DNA of 64,000 nucleotides from Shouchella shacheensis (GCF_001484965.1 NZ_LLYY01000003.1:337378-401377), one strand, 5' to 3'; positions 44,533 to 54,224 are shown, counted from the stretch's first letter. The notes: a model not told the origin generated them from the sequence alone. Made by a program: numbers and translations.

Positions 44533-45762
44533 ATGAAGGATGTGAAGAGAGTGTTCAAACATAGACACAGTATCTCTGCAGCACTGCTGGGCGGTACACT
44601 TCTGCTCACGCCGAGCGGAGCAGAGGCGGATTCAGCGATGACAGTTGCACAGCATGTTCATAAAGCCAGTGGCCAGGAACAGTTGGAAGCTCCGAATCGT
44701 GCCGCCCGTTTTGTTTACCAGACTGATTTGTCGTTTGACTACCCGGAAGAGGGCGTAAGAGGCATCTTTGTAACCGCTCACTCTGCTGGGGGGGACAGAT
44801 TTGATTCACTTATTGATCTTGTCAACGACACCGGATTGAATGCGATGGTCATCGATATAAAAGATGACGATGGAAATATCACGTACGAGCCAGATGAAGA
44901 TTCTCCGTTTTATGATATTGCTTATGGCTACATTGATGATCCCGAGGCCATGCTGAAAGTGCTTGAAGAAAACGACATTTATCCAATCGCTCGTGTTGTT
45001 GTGTTTAAAGACAATGTGTTAGCAGACCTTAGACCAGAGCTTTCATTTCAGGAAAATGGCTCGACTTGGTCAAACAGCAGCGGACATAAATTTGTAAACC
45101 CATTCCTTGAAGAAGTTTGGGATTATAACATAGCGATTGCCGAGGAAGCGGCAAAAATGGGCTTTCAGGAAATCCAGTTTGACTATGTACGCTTCCCAGA
45201 AGGCTTTGAGACACGTGATGAATCGCTTGAATATAGCGTCGGTGAGTACGAAGGCGGGGACGGCGACAATGTTGAGCGTCGTGTTCAAGCCGTGACGGAT
45301 TTCGTGGCGAAAGCACGTGAAGACCTGTCTGCGTATGATGTGGACGTTTCTGTTGACATTTTCGGCTACGCTGCTGATGTGGGCGCAGCGCCCGGAATTG
45401 GTCAAGACTTTGCGAAAATCTCGGAAAACGTTGATATCATTTCCTCTATGATCTATCCGAGTCACTGGGGCCCAGGGTATTTTGGTTTAGACAAGCCTGA
45501 TCTGTATCCATACGAATTGACGGACGAGTACGCGCAAGTAGAAAATGAAGTTCTAGATGAGCTTGGCGAAAATCGCCCCGTTTCTCGTCCTTGGATCCAA
45601 GACTTTACGGCAAGTTATTTGGGAGCGGGGAATTACATTCCGTATAATGCAGCAGAAGTGGAAGATCAAATCCGTGCTTTGTATGATAACGACATTCATG
45701 AGTTCCTTCTTTGGAACGCGGGCAATACGTACTCAGAAGGCGTCAATTACGACAATCCATAA
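44533..45762 (+). CDS. Secreted putative glycoside hydrolase (DUF4015)
   Basis: A 409-residue exported protein: signal peptide (basic start, ISAALLGGTLLLTPSGAEA), then a TIM-barrel-like domain of the DUF4015 putative glycoside hydrolase family (GIFVTAHSAGGDRFDSLIDL, NAMVIDIKDDDGNITYEPD, IQFDYVRFPEG, VSVDIFGYAA, ISSMIYPSHWGPGYFG). Acidic residues at strand ends (DIKDDDG, FDYVRFPE) are the best active-site candidates. The substrate, perhaps a cell-wall or surface glycan, is unknown. It follows the small HTH gene and ends in a terminator. Confidence 0.87.
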   Translation: MKDVKRVFKHRHSISAALLGGTLLLTPSGAEADSAMTVAQHVHKASGQEQLEAPNRAARFVYQTDLSFDYPEEGVRGIFVTAHSAGGDRFDSLIDLVNDTGLNAMVIDIKDDDGNITYEPDEDSPFYDIAYGYIDDPEAMLKVLEENDIYPIARVVVFKDNVLADLRPELSFQENGSTWSNSSGHKFVNPFLEEVWDYNIAIAEEAAKMGFQEIQFDYVRFPEGFETRDESLEYSVGEYEGGDGDNVERRVQAVTDFVAKAREDLSAYDVDVSVDIFGYAADVGAAPGIGQDFAKISENVDIISSMIYPSHWGPGYFGLDKPDLYPYELTDEYAQVENEVLDELGENRPVSRPWIQDFTASYLGAGNYIPYNAAEVEDQIRALYDNDIHEFLLWNAGNTYSEGVNYDNP

Positions 45763-45776
45763 ATGAAAAAATAGCC

Positions 45777-45806
45777 TCTGCTCTTTTCGGGAGTAGGGGT
45801 TTTCTA
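45777..45806 (+). terminator. Terminator of the DUF4015 gene
   Basis: CCTCTGCTC pairs with GAGTAGGGG (two wobble pairs) around TTTTCGG, followed by TTTTC. Confidence 0.7.
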
Positions 45807-45914
45807 CTAATTATTACTGTGTTTTGCGCACACACTACAAAAAAGGAGTTGGCATACGTTTTGAATAAGGAACGAAACGTAAGCGAACAACATGCAGGGA
45901 CGGAGGGGTTTCGA

Positions 45915-46460
45915 ATGTCATGGTATGAGAAGTTAAAAGATTACTTTCCCGTGGAGGAAATGAAATCCGAAGAGCATATGACGCTGCTTTTAAAGGAGAA
46001 AGGGGATATTTACCACAAGGATGAAAGCGAAAAGCACGTGATGATGTACGTGGAAACGGAAGATTTCGTGTTTGTGGACTACTTATTCGTCTCCAAAAAT
46101 GCGCGTGGGGAAGGCCTTGGAAAAAAGCTGCTGCAAAAACTAAAAGATAAAGGCAAACCGATTATTCTCGAAGTAGAACCTGTCGATTACGAAGACACAG
46201 ATTCCAAAAAACGCCAACGCTTTTATCATCGCGAAGGCTTCAAGCACGCCCAGTCAATAGGGTATACACGTCGCTCCCTAGTGACAAATGAACGGAATGA
46301 ACTTGAAATATTGTACTGGTCACCGAATAATGAAAGTGAGCATAGCATATATGAAAAGATGAAGCACACCTATGAGACGATTCATACGTACAAAGACACG
46401 CGTTTGTATGGAGAAGCTTATGAGCCTGTAGACGATGTTCTCACATACGAAAAAGAATAA
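45915..46460 (+). CDS. yjbC: YjbC, GNAT-family acetyltransferase
   Basis: A 181-residue acetyltransferase that matches B. subtilis YjbC closely in pattern: WYEKLKDYFPVEEMKSEEHM, the acetyl-CoA motif NARGEGLGKKLLQKL, and FYHREGFKHAQSIGYTRRSL. YjbC lies before spx in B. subtilis, with a stress-type promoter, and the order is the same here. ATG 45915 follows GGAGGGG; an upstream TTG (45861) behind AAAGGAG would add 18 residues not found in the family. The acetylated substrate is unknown. Confidence 0.9.
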   Translation: MSWYEKLKDYFPVEEMKSEEHMTLLLKEKGDIYHKDESEKHVMMYVETEDFVFVDYLFVSKNARGEGLGKKLLQKLKDKGKPIILEVEPVDYEDTDSKKRQRFYHREGFKHAQSIGYTRRSLVTNERNELEILYWSPNNESEHSIYEKMKHTYETIHTYKDTRLYGEAYEPVDDVLTYEKE

Positions 46461-46509
46461 GAGGGATTTTTAGAAACACAAGCCCCTAAAGGCAAAGGTG
46501 GTGGGTGAG

Positions 46510-46641
46510 ATGAAAGAAAAAAACAAGCAAAAAAAGCGGAAGCGCGAGCTTTTAAAAGATGCTCTCAGAAAACAAGTAGGCAATTGGAAAAAGAAGCGTT
46601 CTGTTAATCCGTATCCACAGACCCATAAAATCAGCGCCTAA
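46510..46641 (+). CDS. Basic 43-residue protein between yjbC and spx
   Basis: ATG 46510 follows AAAGGTGGTGGGTGAG. The 43-residue peptide is very basic in its first 31 residues (Lys/Arg-rich, with KDALRKQVGNWKKKR) and ends NPYPQTHKISA. It could bind RNA, ribosomes or membranes. A perfect terminator starts at the stop codon, supporting that a transcript ends here. I do not recognise it. Confidence 0.6.
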   Translation: MKEKNKQKKRKRELLKDALRKQVGNWKKKRSVNPYPQTHKISA

Positions 46642-46667
46642 ACTCCGACAGTTCGTCGGAGTTTTTT
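46641..46667 (+). terminator. Terminator before spx
   Basis: AACTCCGAC and GTCGGAGTT form a perfect 9-bp stem with loop AGTTC(-5), followed by six T. Confidence 0.92.
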
Positions 46668-46733
46668 CATTTGAACTGCCTCTGGTTTTCTTGTACTACC
46701 TACTTTTGAAACATAGATGTTTAGTAAGTTTTT

Positions 46734-46853
46734 TGGTATAATTGGTTTTAGAAATGAGCTCAGGGGGTATTGAGGAAAGAAGACATTTTTACATGATCTT
46801 TGTTCAATATTTGTATAAGTCTTCTGTACAAGAGTTAAACAAAGCTGTATAAT
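46734..46853 (+). promoter_or_regulatory. spx: Probable tandem promoters of spx
   Basis: Two -10 elements are visible in the 254-bp leader: an extended TGGTATAAT at 46734-46742 and TATAAT at 46848-46853 with TGTACA 17 bp upstream. spx of B. subtilis is also driven by several promoters. I could not identify sites for PerR, YodB or extracytoplasmic sigma factors. Confidence 0.6.
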
Positions 46854-46885
46854 GGGTGTTGTGAACTACTGAACGAGTGATTTAG

Positions 46886-47317
<432 letters not shown>

Positions 47318-47325
47318 TCTCTAAA

Positions 47326-47365
47326 CACCTTCTACAGAGCACGAGCCTGTGGTAGGTGTTTTTTT
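47326..47365 (+). terminator. Terminator of spx
   Basis: ACACCTTCTACA pairs with TGTGGTAGGTGT (one mismatch, one wobble) and is followed by an eight-T run. Confidence 0.85.
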
Positions 47366-47600
47366 CTTGACAGGGGTATAAGATTAAGGGAATATAAACG
47401 ACTACGCCCTTGTTTCGCGGATCTTTTGGAAACATAAGCGTTTATCATTTCTTTTTACCTGCGTTTGTCATAGAATAGACTATAAGAAACCAGATGAATG
47501 GCAAAATATACAACGATGATGGCAACGAAAGTTGGGCCACAGGAATTATGTTTGGACGTTCAGTGTAGGAACTCTGATGCTAACAGGAGGGAGAGCGAGT

Positions 47601-48242
47601 ATGGAGATTGAACGCGTAAACGACACAACCATTAAATTTTTTATTACGTATAAAGACATTGAGGCACGAGGGTTCGAGCGTGATGAGATTTGGTATAACC
47701 GAGAACGTGGAGAAGAGCTATTCTACGAAATGATGCACGAAGCAAGCAATCGTGACGATTTTGAATTGGATGGCCCGCTCTGGATTCAAGTGCATGCGCT
47801 TGATAAAGGTCTTGAAATTATCGTAACACGTGGTCAAGTCTCAGACGGAAATGTGAAGCTTGAAATCCCTGTCGGTGAGGGAACAGAGGAGCACAAAGAT
47901 AAGCTTTCCGAACTAGTAGACGATGAGGGCTACGCGAACACTGAGGTGGAGGTATTAGAAATCGTTATTGGTTTCCAAGACCTGGAGGATGCCATTATGC
48001 TTAGCCACACAGTTTCCGCAGAGGAAGTTAAGAACACCCTTTACCATTTTCAAGGGCGGTACTACCTCTATGTATACTTCGATAATGAAACGCACTCAGA
48101 AGATGAGCAAGACAATATTTTGAGTCGGATGTTGGAGTTTGGCTATGAGTCAGAGCTTTCCGTACATCGTCTGCAGGAGTACGGGAAAACGGTGATGGCA
48201 GATCACGCACTTTCAGAGCTTAAAGATACGTTTTCACTTTAA
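47601..48242 (+). CDS. mecA: MecA, ClpCP adaptor protein
   Basis: MecA targets ComK and other proteins to the ClpCP protease, keeping competence off, and also helps control Spx. The 213-residue protein has the N-terminal substrate domain (EIERVNDTTIKFFITYKDIE) and the C-terminal Clp-binding domain (TLYHFQGRYYLYVYFD, ESELSVHRLQEYGK) separated by an acidic linker. ATG 47601 follows AGGAGGGAG. The open frame begins 69 bp upstream, but without support. A perfect palindromic terminator follows. Confidence 0.96.
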   Translation: MEIERVNDTTIKFFITYKDIEARGFERDEIWYNRERGEELFYEMMHEASNRDDFELDGPLWIQVHALDKGLEIIVTRGQVSDGNVKLEIPVGEGTEEHKDKLSELVDDEGYANTEVEVLEIVIGFQDLEDAIMLSHTVSAEEVKNTLYHFQGRYYLYVYFDNETHSEDEQDNILSRMLEFGYESELSVHRLQEYGKTVMADHALSELKDTFSL

Positions 48243-48275
48243 AAGCTGGCCATGGCCAGCTTTTGTTTTTTTTTG
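48241..48275 (+). terminator. Palindromic terminator of mecA
   Basis: A 24-bp perfect palindrome (AAAAGCTGGCCA and its complement, 48241-48264) followed by G and a nine-T run. Confidence 0.93.
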
Positions 48276-48389
48276 AAACGAGTCTAAAATTCGCAACTCG
48301 GCATTCAAATTGTTTTAAACCTTTCTAAAGGACTTTTGGCGATGCTTGTCGAAGGGGAAAGAACATCTATTTGGAAAGGAGGAAGGCAT

Positions 48390-49577
48390 TTGCTGCAAGC
48401 TCAGCTAATGAATGGTCGCTCTGTTTCTCTACTCGACGAGCACGACACAGGCAAACTCCAGCAAATGAGAAGAGACCAGCAATTCTATTGCCCAGCCTGT
48501 ATGAAGAAGGTCACGCTTAAACTCGGGACAAAGCGAAGATGGCATTTTGCTCATGAGAAAAAGAAAGCGTGCACCTATGCGACAGAGGGCGAGAGTGACA
48601 CGCATGTGCTTGGGAAACGCTATTTACTGGATTGGCTGACCCGTCAGCAACTGCCAAGCACGTTAGAGTGTTTTCTCCCCGAAATTCGGCAAAGACCCGA
48701 CATTTATGTCCACGATGCCCAATACAAGGTTGCGATTGAATTTCAATGTGCTTCGATGGACATCGCAGCAATTCACGCTAGGTCCTACGGCTACAAAAAA
48801 GAAAGCATTCTTCCTGTATGGATCCTCGGAGGCCATCGTCTAAAACGCAAGAATTCATCCATCTACAGACTGCGTTCGTTTGAATGGTTCGCGCTTAGAC
48901 GTAGAGAGAATGAACGCTACTTAACGTATTATGACCCCACCGCTAAGATGTTTGGTTTTCTAAGACACATCCTGCCGGTTCGCTCCTCAGCTGTTCTCGC
49001 GCAAATCCAACTCATCCCCTCAGACAATCTTTCCTTTGCGAGCTTGCTCCAGCCGCCACAAATTCCTTTTACTTTGCTTAATGAACTCCTGCGTGTGCGA
49101 CAAAGAATGAGAACATACCCCGAGTACCGTACACCCAGAGATCGTTTTTTTCAACAGTTTTTAACGGCCAACAAGCGTCCTCCAGGACAGTTTCCACTTG
49201 AGGCGGGCTGGCCTCTCTCTTCACAACCCTTTACCACGATCCCTGCCATGATCTGGCAAACGCTCTTTTTATTTCGGTTTCTCCTTCCACTTCCTCTTGA
49301 TCATCCTTTCTCCCTGCATCAGGCCACTGCCTCCCTTCGCGCTATTCTTGGCTCCTTTTCTATTCCTTATTTGCCTTATACCTCTCCAACATTTATCACA
49401 GCAAAGCTAACAGAAGAGTATTTGCAGCTGTTAATGTCCTTTGCGACCATTAAAAAAGTTGGGGAGGAGCACTACGTGTGCACGAGTGAACCGGTTTTAT
49501 TTGAGACTACAGAGGAGCTAAGCAAACGTGACTCGGAATACGGTGAAATTTGGCAAAAGACGTTAACATTGCTATGA
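48390..49577 (+). CDS. coiA: CoiA, competence nuclease-like protein
   Basis: CoiA is needed for recombination of taken-up DNA in competent cells. The 395-residue protein has a zinc-binding N-terminal part (FYCPACMKKVTLKLG, WHFAH) and a restriction-endonuclease-like core with RPDIYVHDAQYKVAIEFQCA (D-ExQ pattern). The TTG at 48390 sits seven bases behind AGGAGG; an ATG at 48336 is in frame but lacks a site. Next to mecA, as in B. subtilis (yjbF). The length is a little above the B. subtilis protein. Confidence 0.92.
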   Translation: MLQAQLMNGRSVSLLDEHDTGKLQQMRRDQQFYCPACMKKVTLKLGTKRRWHFAHEKKKACTYATEGESDTHVLGKRYLLDWLTRQQLPSTLECFLPEIRQRPDIYVHDAQYKVAIEFQCASMDIAAIHARSYGYKKESILPVWILGGHRLKRKNSSIYRLRSFEWFALRRRENERYLTYYDPTAKMFGFLRHILPVRSSAVLAQIQLIPSDNLSFASLLQPPQIPFTLLNELLRVRQRMRTYPEYRTPRDRFFQQFLTANKRPPGQFPLEAGWPLSSQPFTTIPAMIWQTLFLFRFLLPLPLDHPFSLHQATASLRAILGSFSIPYLPYTSPTFITAKLTEEYLQLLMSFATIKKVGEEHYVCTSEPVLFETTEELSKRDSEYGEIWQKTLTLL

Positions 49578-49617
49578 TGGAGATGGTTTTGAACATTCGA
49601 GAAAGGAAGGGGCGATT

Positions 49618-51432
49618 TTGGTGAATAGCAATGTAAAAACGAGAGACGAAATCCCTGAAGAATTTAAATGGCACGTGGCTTCCATTTTTGAAACGGATGA
49701 TGCGTGGAGCAAGGAAGCAAACGCGTTTGCACAAGAGATCTTTTCCATAAAAAGCTACCAAGGGAGGCTAAACGACACAGCAAAAGTTGTCTATGAAGCA
49801 TTGTATACGCAGGATCAGTTAGCAGAAAAGCTGGGGAAGATTTTCACCTATGCACAGTTGCGTAACGATGAGGACAAGACGAACGCCGGCTATCAGGGAA
49901 TGTATGATCGTGCCGTGAAACTCTTCACGCAGTTTCAGGAGGCGACAGCCTTTATCCAGCCCGAACTCCTTAGCTTGGATAATGAGCGGATCGCCCGTTT
50001 CCTTCAGGAAGAAAGCCGCCTTAAACGGTATGAGCAGCGCTTCCGTGAGCTTGAAACGCTGCGCCCGCATGTCCTTAATGAGGCGGAGGAGACGCTTCTT
50101 GCCAGTGCACAGGAGGCGCTTGGTGCTTCTTCCCAGGCGTTTTCAATGCTCAGCGATGCCGATTTAACGTTTCCAGACATCACGTCGGAAAAAGGAGAAC
50201 AAGTGGCGGTGACCCAGGGCCGCTTCATTTCCCTTTTGCAAGACTCCAATCGTAATGTTCGACGCCAGGCATTTGAGTCGGTCTACGGCACCTATCAGAC
50301 ATTTGCCAACACGTTTGCGGCGATGCTCAGCGGGGAAGTCAAGCAAAACAGTTTTCAAGCCTCAGTTAGAAACTATGATACTACAAGACAAGCAGCGCTT
50401 GCGGCAAACTTTATCCCTGAAAACGTATATGATCAGCTTGTCGAGACCGTAAATGAGCATTTGCCTTTATTGCACCGCTATTTGCGCTTGCGCAAGCGAC
50501 TGTTAGGCCTTGATGAACTTCATATGTATGACATTTATACGCCGATGATTCAGGGTGTTGGGATGCCGTTTACATATGAAGAGTCTCAAACCGTGCTGCT
50601 CGATGCCCTTAGGCCACTTGGCGAGGAGTATGTGGAGATTGTCCAGGAGGGCTTTGCAGAGAATTGGGTCGATGTCTATGAAAACGTAGGCAAAGCGAGT
50701 GGCGCATATTCATCGGGGGAATACGGGACGAAACCGTTTATCCTTATGAATTGGCAGGACTCACTCGACGGACTTTCCACACTCGCCCATGAATTTGGCC
50801 ATAGCGTGCATAGTTATTATACGCGGGCCAACCAACCGAACACGTATGGCGACTATACGCTATTTGTGGCGGAGGTGGCTTCGACGATGAATGAGGCACT
50901 CTTGCATGACCACCTCATGAAGAGAGAAACGGACGTGCGTAGCAAACTTTATTTGCTGAATGATTTTCTGGAAGGCTTCCGTACCACTGTATTCAGACAG
51001 ACGATGTTCGCCGAATTTGAGGCAGAGCTCTATGCTAAACAGGAAGCAGGAGAGGCATTAACAGCCGATTCGATCTCTGCGGCGTACCTGGCGCTGAATA
51101 AGAAGTACTACGGGGAAGGCGTGGTCTCTGATGAACTAATCCAATACGAATGGGCACGTATCCCTCATTTCTATATGAATTATTATGTGTATCAGTACGC
51201 CACGGGGTACAGCGCAGCGGCTGCGCTCGCCAAACAAGTGTTGGAGGAAGGAGAGCCCGCTGCAAACCGGTTTATCGAGTTCTTGAAATCTGGGAGCTCA
51301 GACTTTTCAATTACCCTGTTAAAAAAAGCAGGCGTGGACATGGAGACGCCGGAACCTGTTCGCGAGGCAATGGGCTTGTTTGAAGCAACGCTTGATCAGA
51401 TGGAGGAGCTGCTTGCAGAGCAAGGTGATTGA
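49618..51432 (+). CDS. pepF: Oligoendopeptidase F
   Basis: A 604-residue cytoplasmic M3 metallopeptidase that cleaves oligopeptides. Zinc ligands are in LAHEFGHSVHSYYT (HExxH, about residue 387) and the downstream glutamate in FVAEVASTMNE. The N-terminal helical lid (DDAWSKEANAFAQEI, QAALAANFIPENVYDQL) is typical. It starts with TTG 49618 or GTG 49621 behind AAGGAAGGGG; either fits. The B. subtilis counterpart is yjbG, in the same position. A terminator follows. Confidence 0.95.
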   Translation: MVNSNVKTRDEIPEEFKWHVASIFETDDAWSKEANAFAQEIFSIKSYQGRLNDTAKVVYEALYTQDQLAEKLGKIFTYAQLRNDEDKTNAGYQGMYDRAVKLFTQFQEATAFIQPELLSLDNERIARFLQEESRLKRYEQRFRELETLRPHVLNEAEETLLASAQEALGASSQAFSMLSDADLTFPDITSEKGEQVAVTQGRFISLLQDSNRNVRRQAFESVYGTYQTFANTFAAMLSGEVKQNSFQASVRNYDTTRQAALAANFIPENVYDQLVETVNEHLPLLHRYLRLRKRLLGLDELHMYDIYTPMIQGVGMPFTYEESQTVLLDALRPLGEEYVEIVQEGFAENWVDVYENVGKASGAYSSGEYGTKPFILMNWQDSLDGLSTLAHEFGHSVHSYYTRANQPNTYGDYTLFVAEVASTMNEALLHDHLMKRETDVRSKLYLLNDFLEGFRTTVFRQTMFAEFEAELYAKQEAGEALTADSISAAYLALNKKYYGEGVVSDELIQYEWARIPHFYMNYYVYQYATGYSAAAALAKQVLEEGEPAANRFIEFLKSGSSDFSITLLKKAGVDMETPEPVREAMGLFEATLDQMEELLAEQGD

Positions 51433-51451
51433 AAAGAAGCGTTAAATGGAG

Positions 51452-51486
51452 AGCCAAGTCATAAGAGCCGTGACTTGGCTTTTTTA
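51452..51486 (+). terminator. Terminator of pepF
   Basis: AGCCAAGTCA and TGACTTGGCT form a perfect 10-bp stem with a 9-base loop, followed by five or six T. Confidence 0.92.
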
Positions 51487-51523
51487 CATGGTTTGAAGTA
51501 ACGATAGAAGCTGTGAACGAACG

Positions 51524-51700
51524 CTAGCGGAAGCCTCGAAATCGTTTCTTCCTGCTCATAGGCGAAAAAAGGTAAAGAACGGCCATAAAAAGAAGCGGTA
51601 CGGAAACGATACGTGGAAAAACATGTAGCAATGAAACCATATAGAGGATGAATGCTCCAGCAAGAATGGCAAGACGCCATAAAAGCGACCAGGAGAACAT
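51524..51700 (-). CDS. Possible 58-residue two-span membrane protein
   Basis: ATG 51700 follows AAAGGAAG and opens a 58-residue frame with two hydrophobic stretches (LWRLAILAGAFILYMVSLL and IVSVPLLFMAVLYLF) and a basic tail (SRKKRFRGFR). It lies alone in the pepF-yjbH gap. Composition and ribosome binding site favour a real small gene, but no family is recognised. The remaining 300 bp (51701-52001) hold only terminators. Confidence 0.5.
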   Translation of the reverse strand: MFSWSLLWRLAILAGAFILYMVSLLHVFPRIVSVPLLFMAVLYLFSPMSRKKRFRGFR

Positions 51701-51899
51701 GAGAAGGCACTTCCTTTCTAACAGGAGAGATGCGTCCCTTGGGAGGCAAGCTTGGTTCTTTTCCCACTGTATGCGCGAGGAACTAAAAATAGACGAGCGG
51801 CGAAACCTTGTCAAACTCGTGAACGTTTGGCTTTACGGTTGCAGTCGCGTCTTTTTTTTTGTACACTGTTAGGTGAAACAGCTCACATTCTCTTCGATA

Positions 51900-51937
51900 A
51901 AAGTAGCGGCTCGCGCACTAAGCGGAGCCGCTACTTT
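51900..51937. terminator. Strong hairpin in the pepF-yjbH gap
   Basis: AAAGTAGCGGCTC and GAGCCGCTACTTT are perfect complements around a 12-base loop; A and T runs make it terminator-like on both strands. Confidence 0.7.
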
Positions 51938-51956
51938 AGCGTTCACGGTTCATAAC

Positions 51957-51998
51957 AAAGCCCGAAAGAAAGCAGAGCACGACTTTCTTTCGGGCTTT
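51957..51998. terminator. Terminator of yjbIH
   Basis: AAAGCCCGAAAGAAAG and CTTTCTTTCGGGCTTT are perfect 16-bp complements around a 10-base loop, directly after the yjbH stop on the minus strand. Confidence 0.85.
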
Positions 51999-52001
51999 CG
52001 C

Positions 52002-52928
52002 TTATTTTGTTTCGCTAGTTTTAACATAGCGCCAAAACGTGCCGTACTTAAACGGAACGGCTTCCACTTTCTGCTGGAGCATAAGTGCTTTCAACTGCTT
52101 TTCCGCTTCTTCTTCGCACATATCAAACACGGTCGCTACTTCTACGGTCGCCACAAACCCGTACCGTTGTAAGAAATCCTCTAAGGAAATGGTTTTGGCC
52201 TTTTCTGGTTTATACCCAAGCATATCTTCAAGAAGTCGAATGTAAACGGAGAACGAATAGGTTCCAGAAACTTTGATGCCAGCGTCTTCGGAGTTGTCGT
52301 TAAAAAAGACAAAGGTTGGCACCGCGTCAACGTCCATCTCGTTGGTGGTTCGCACGTCACATTGAAGGGCTTTTGCTGCACTCGTCGAGTACAAATCAAA
52401 CAAAAAGGCGTCTTCATCAAGCTTGGCCTCTCGTGCGCAACCGAGAAGGACGTTTTCATCGGTGATATTCAGCTTTTTCAAGAACAGACCCTCGCGTAAC
52501 TTTCGCAAGAAGCGATGACCGGCTTTCGGTCCTTGTAATTCTGCGGCTTTGATGGCAAGAGAGGCTTTGTACGGCTCCAATTCTTGATCGGCAAACTGTA
52601 CGCTGCCACTGCAGCACATGCTCGGGTCTAGACTGTGTTTGTTTTGGTGCGACTGTTGTTTCTTTGCCTGCTTCGTCAACGATTCGCAAACATCGTTCCA
52701 CATCTGCAGTTTTCCGGCAAGCAACACACGAATTTTAAAGTAGTGGCCGTATTCAACCTGCAGTTTCTTTAAAACCGGCTCTATCGCCCAGCACTGGGCA
52801 CATAGTGGATCAATGAATGTATAAACTTCGAGCGGTTTTTTGGAAGGAAGGCTATTCACTTGATCAGGATGAAGACCACAAATGCCAAGTTCTTGATGAC
52901 AAGCGTACAGTGTCTGTTTTAGATTCAT
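52002..52928 (-). CDS. spxH: SpxH/YjbH, ClpXP adaptor for Spx
   Basis: YjbH (SpxH) binds Spx and hands it to ClpXP; disulfide stress relieves this. The 308-residue protein has a DsbA/FrnE-like thioredoxin fold with the CxxC in FIDPLCAQCWAIEP, a helical insert with Cys/His residues (SHQNKHSLDPSMCCSG), and DAVPTFVFFND near the cis-Pro. The gene follows yjbI by 17 bp on the minus strand, as in B. subtilis, and terminates at a strong hairpin. It is 5 kb from spx, so the control pair is kept together. Confidence 0.93.
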   Translation of the reverse strand: MNLKQTLYACHQELGICGLHPDQVNSLPSKKPLEVYTFIDPLCAQCWAIEPVLKKLQVEYGHYFKIRVLLAGKLQMWNDVCESLTKQAKKQQSHQNKHSLDPSMCCSGSVQFADQELEPYKASLAIKAAELQGPKAGHRFLRKLREGLFLKKLNITDENVLLGCAREAKLDEDAFLFDLYSTSAAKALQCDVRTTNEMDVDAVPTFVFFNDNSEDAGIKVSGTYSFSVYIRLLEDMLGYKPEKAKTISLEDFLQRYGFVATVEVATVFDMCEEEAEKQLKALMLQQKVEAVPFKYGTFWRYVKTSETK

Positions 52929-52945
52929 GGGTCTACTCCTTTCTG

Positions 52946-53350
52946 TTACCCTTGTGACGGATGATTCACCATGTGATGCGCTGTCAGCTTCAGTCGCTCG
53001 AACATATAGTCACGAATCTCTCCTTGCAAACCAACTTCATCCATCGCTCGTTCCATACAGGAAAGCCAGGCTTCTGCCTGCGTTGGCGTAATCACAAAAG
53101 GAAGGTGTCTTGCTTTAAGTCTAGGGTGACCGTGTTCCTCCGTATAAAGAGCAGGTCCCCCAAGAAATTGCGTTAAGAATTGTATTTGTTTACGAGCCGT
53201 TTCTGTCAAATCATCGGGAAAGAGATCATGTAAATCTTGATGCACGGCTACATGAGAATAAAACGTATGAACCAGTTTGCTGAGAACGGCCTCTCCACCT
53301 AGAGCTTCATAAGGGGTGACAGTTCGATCGCTACGGCTTTTGTCATTCAT
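52946..53350 (-). CDS. yjbI: Truncated hemoglobin YjbI
   Basis: A group II truncated hemoglobin of 134 residues. It has the N-terminal TPYEALGGEAVLSKLVHTFY (B-helix Tyr-B10-type), FLGGPALYTEEHGHPRLKAR with the proximal histidine HGHPRL, and the C-terminal W in QAEAWLSCMERAM. It binds oxygen and may shield or oxidise partners. In B. subtilis it is in an operon with yjbH, and the same holds here (17 bp apart). The ATG is preceded by GAGAGGCTTTTTA. Confidence 0.93.
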   Translation of the reverse strand: MNDKSRSDRTVTPYEALGGEAVLSKLVHTFYSHVAVHQDLHDLFPDDLTETARKQIQFLTQFLGGPALYTEEHGHPRLKARHLPFVITPTQAEAWLSCMERAMDEVGLQGEIRDYMFERLKLTAHHMVNHPSQG

Positions 53351-53451
53351 TAAAAAGCCTCTCCTTTTTCAATCAGCGTAGTCCTATTGTAGCAACCCTT
53401 CGTATTTACAGCAAATAATGTGTTTAAACCGCTCCTTTTTAGGGAATCTCA

Positions 53452-53480
53452 TTGTCGCTTCTATGAAAATTTGCTATAGT
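53452..53480 (+). promoter_or_regulatory. yjbJ promoter
   Basis: TTGTCG (53452-53457) and TATAGT (53475-53480) are exactly 17 bp apart, 30 bp before the start of the transglycosylase gene. Confidence 0.7.
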
Positions 53481-53510
53481 TAAAGAAACGATTTTCCAAG
53501 AGGTGGAAGG

Positions 53511-54224
53511 ATGGATATTCGCTACTGGCCGATGCCACAACCGTCACTTTTGAATTCAGCAACGTCTCCGCCTGTCGGTAATCCAGGCGAGCAGAGCGCA
53601 ACTCAATCCTTTGCTGAGCGATTTCATACAGAACTTCAAGCACCTATGCCAACGTCTATGTTTCATGCAGGGGAGGCTAGTACATCAAATTCATTCCTCT
53701 CTACGTTACCAGAGTTGCCTCCTCTGCCTTTTCTTCTAGCTATGCAAGGAGGCTTAAGCGAGGCGCCTCCTGTTCCGAAAGCTAAGGTAGACGCTACGGA
53801 AATGAAGCAAGCGCCTCAACCACTGCCTAAGCCAATGAGTGGAGATGTGCCGTATATGGACTTGATCAACCGCACGGCGAAAGAGCACGGGGTTGATCCT
53901 AAGCTGGTATATGCTGTCATCAAGCACGAATCCAATTTCAATGAATCGGCCGTAAGTTCAGCTGGTGCTAGTGGCTTAATGCAACTGATGCCTGGCACAG
54001 CGAGAGGGCTCGGCGTCAAAAATATTTTTAACCCAGAGCAAAATGTTCAGGGCGGGGTCCGCTACCTAAAGGACATGCTGAATCGCTATGATGGCGATAT
54101 AAGGCTAGCGCTTGCCGCTTACAACGCGGGGCCAGGTAACGTCGATAAGTACAACGGCATCCCGCCTTTTAAAGAAACACAGGCTTACGTGCCAAGGGTG
54201 TATGAGACATATCAGAATGCATAG
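53511..54224 (+). CDS. Lytic transglycosylase, SLT domain (YjbJ/CwlQ-type)
   Basis: A 237-residue protein with a Pro/Ser/Ala-rich first half (about 1-115) and a C-terminal lytic transglycosylase domain: [20 protein letters not shown], catalytic Glu in [25 protein letters not shown], and [12 protein letters not shown]. The N-terminus has no signal peptide, as in B. subtilis YjbJ (CwlQ), so export would be non-classical or through flagella or spore. The ATG is preceded by AGAGGTGGAAGG. A terminator follows. Confidence 0.9.
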   Translation: MDIRYWPMPQPSLLNSATSPPVGNPGEQSATQSFAERFHTELQAPMPTSMFHAGEASTSNSFLSTLPELPPLPFLLAMQGGLSEAPPVPKAKVDATEMKQAPQPLPKPMSGDVPYMDLINRTAKEHGVDPKLVYAVIKHESNFNESAVSSAGASGLMQLMPGTARGLGVKNIFNPEQNVQGGVRYLKDMLNRYDGDIRLALAAYNAGPGNVDKYNGIPPFKETQAYVPRVYETYQNA

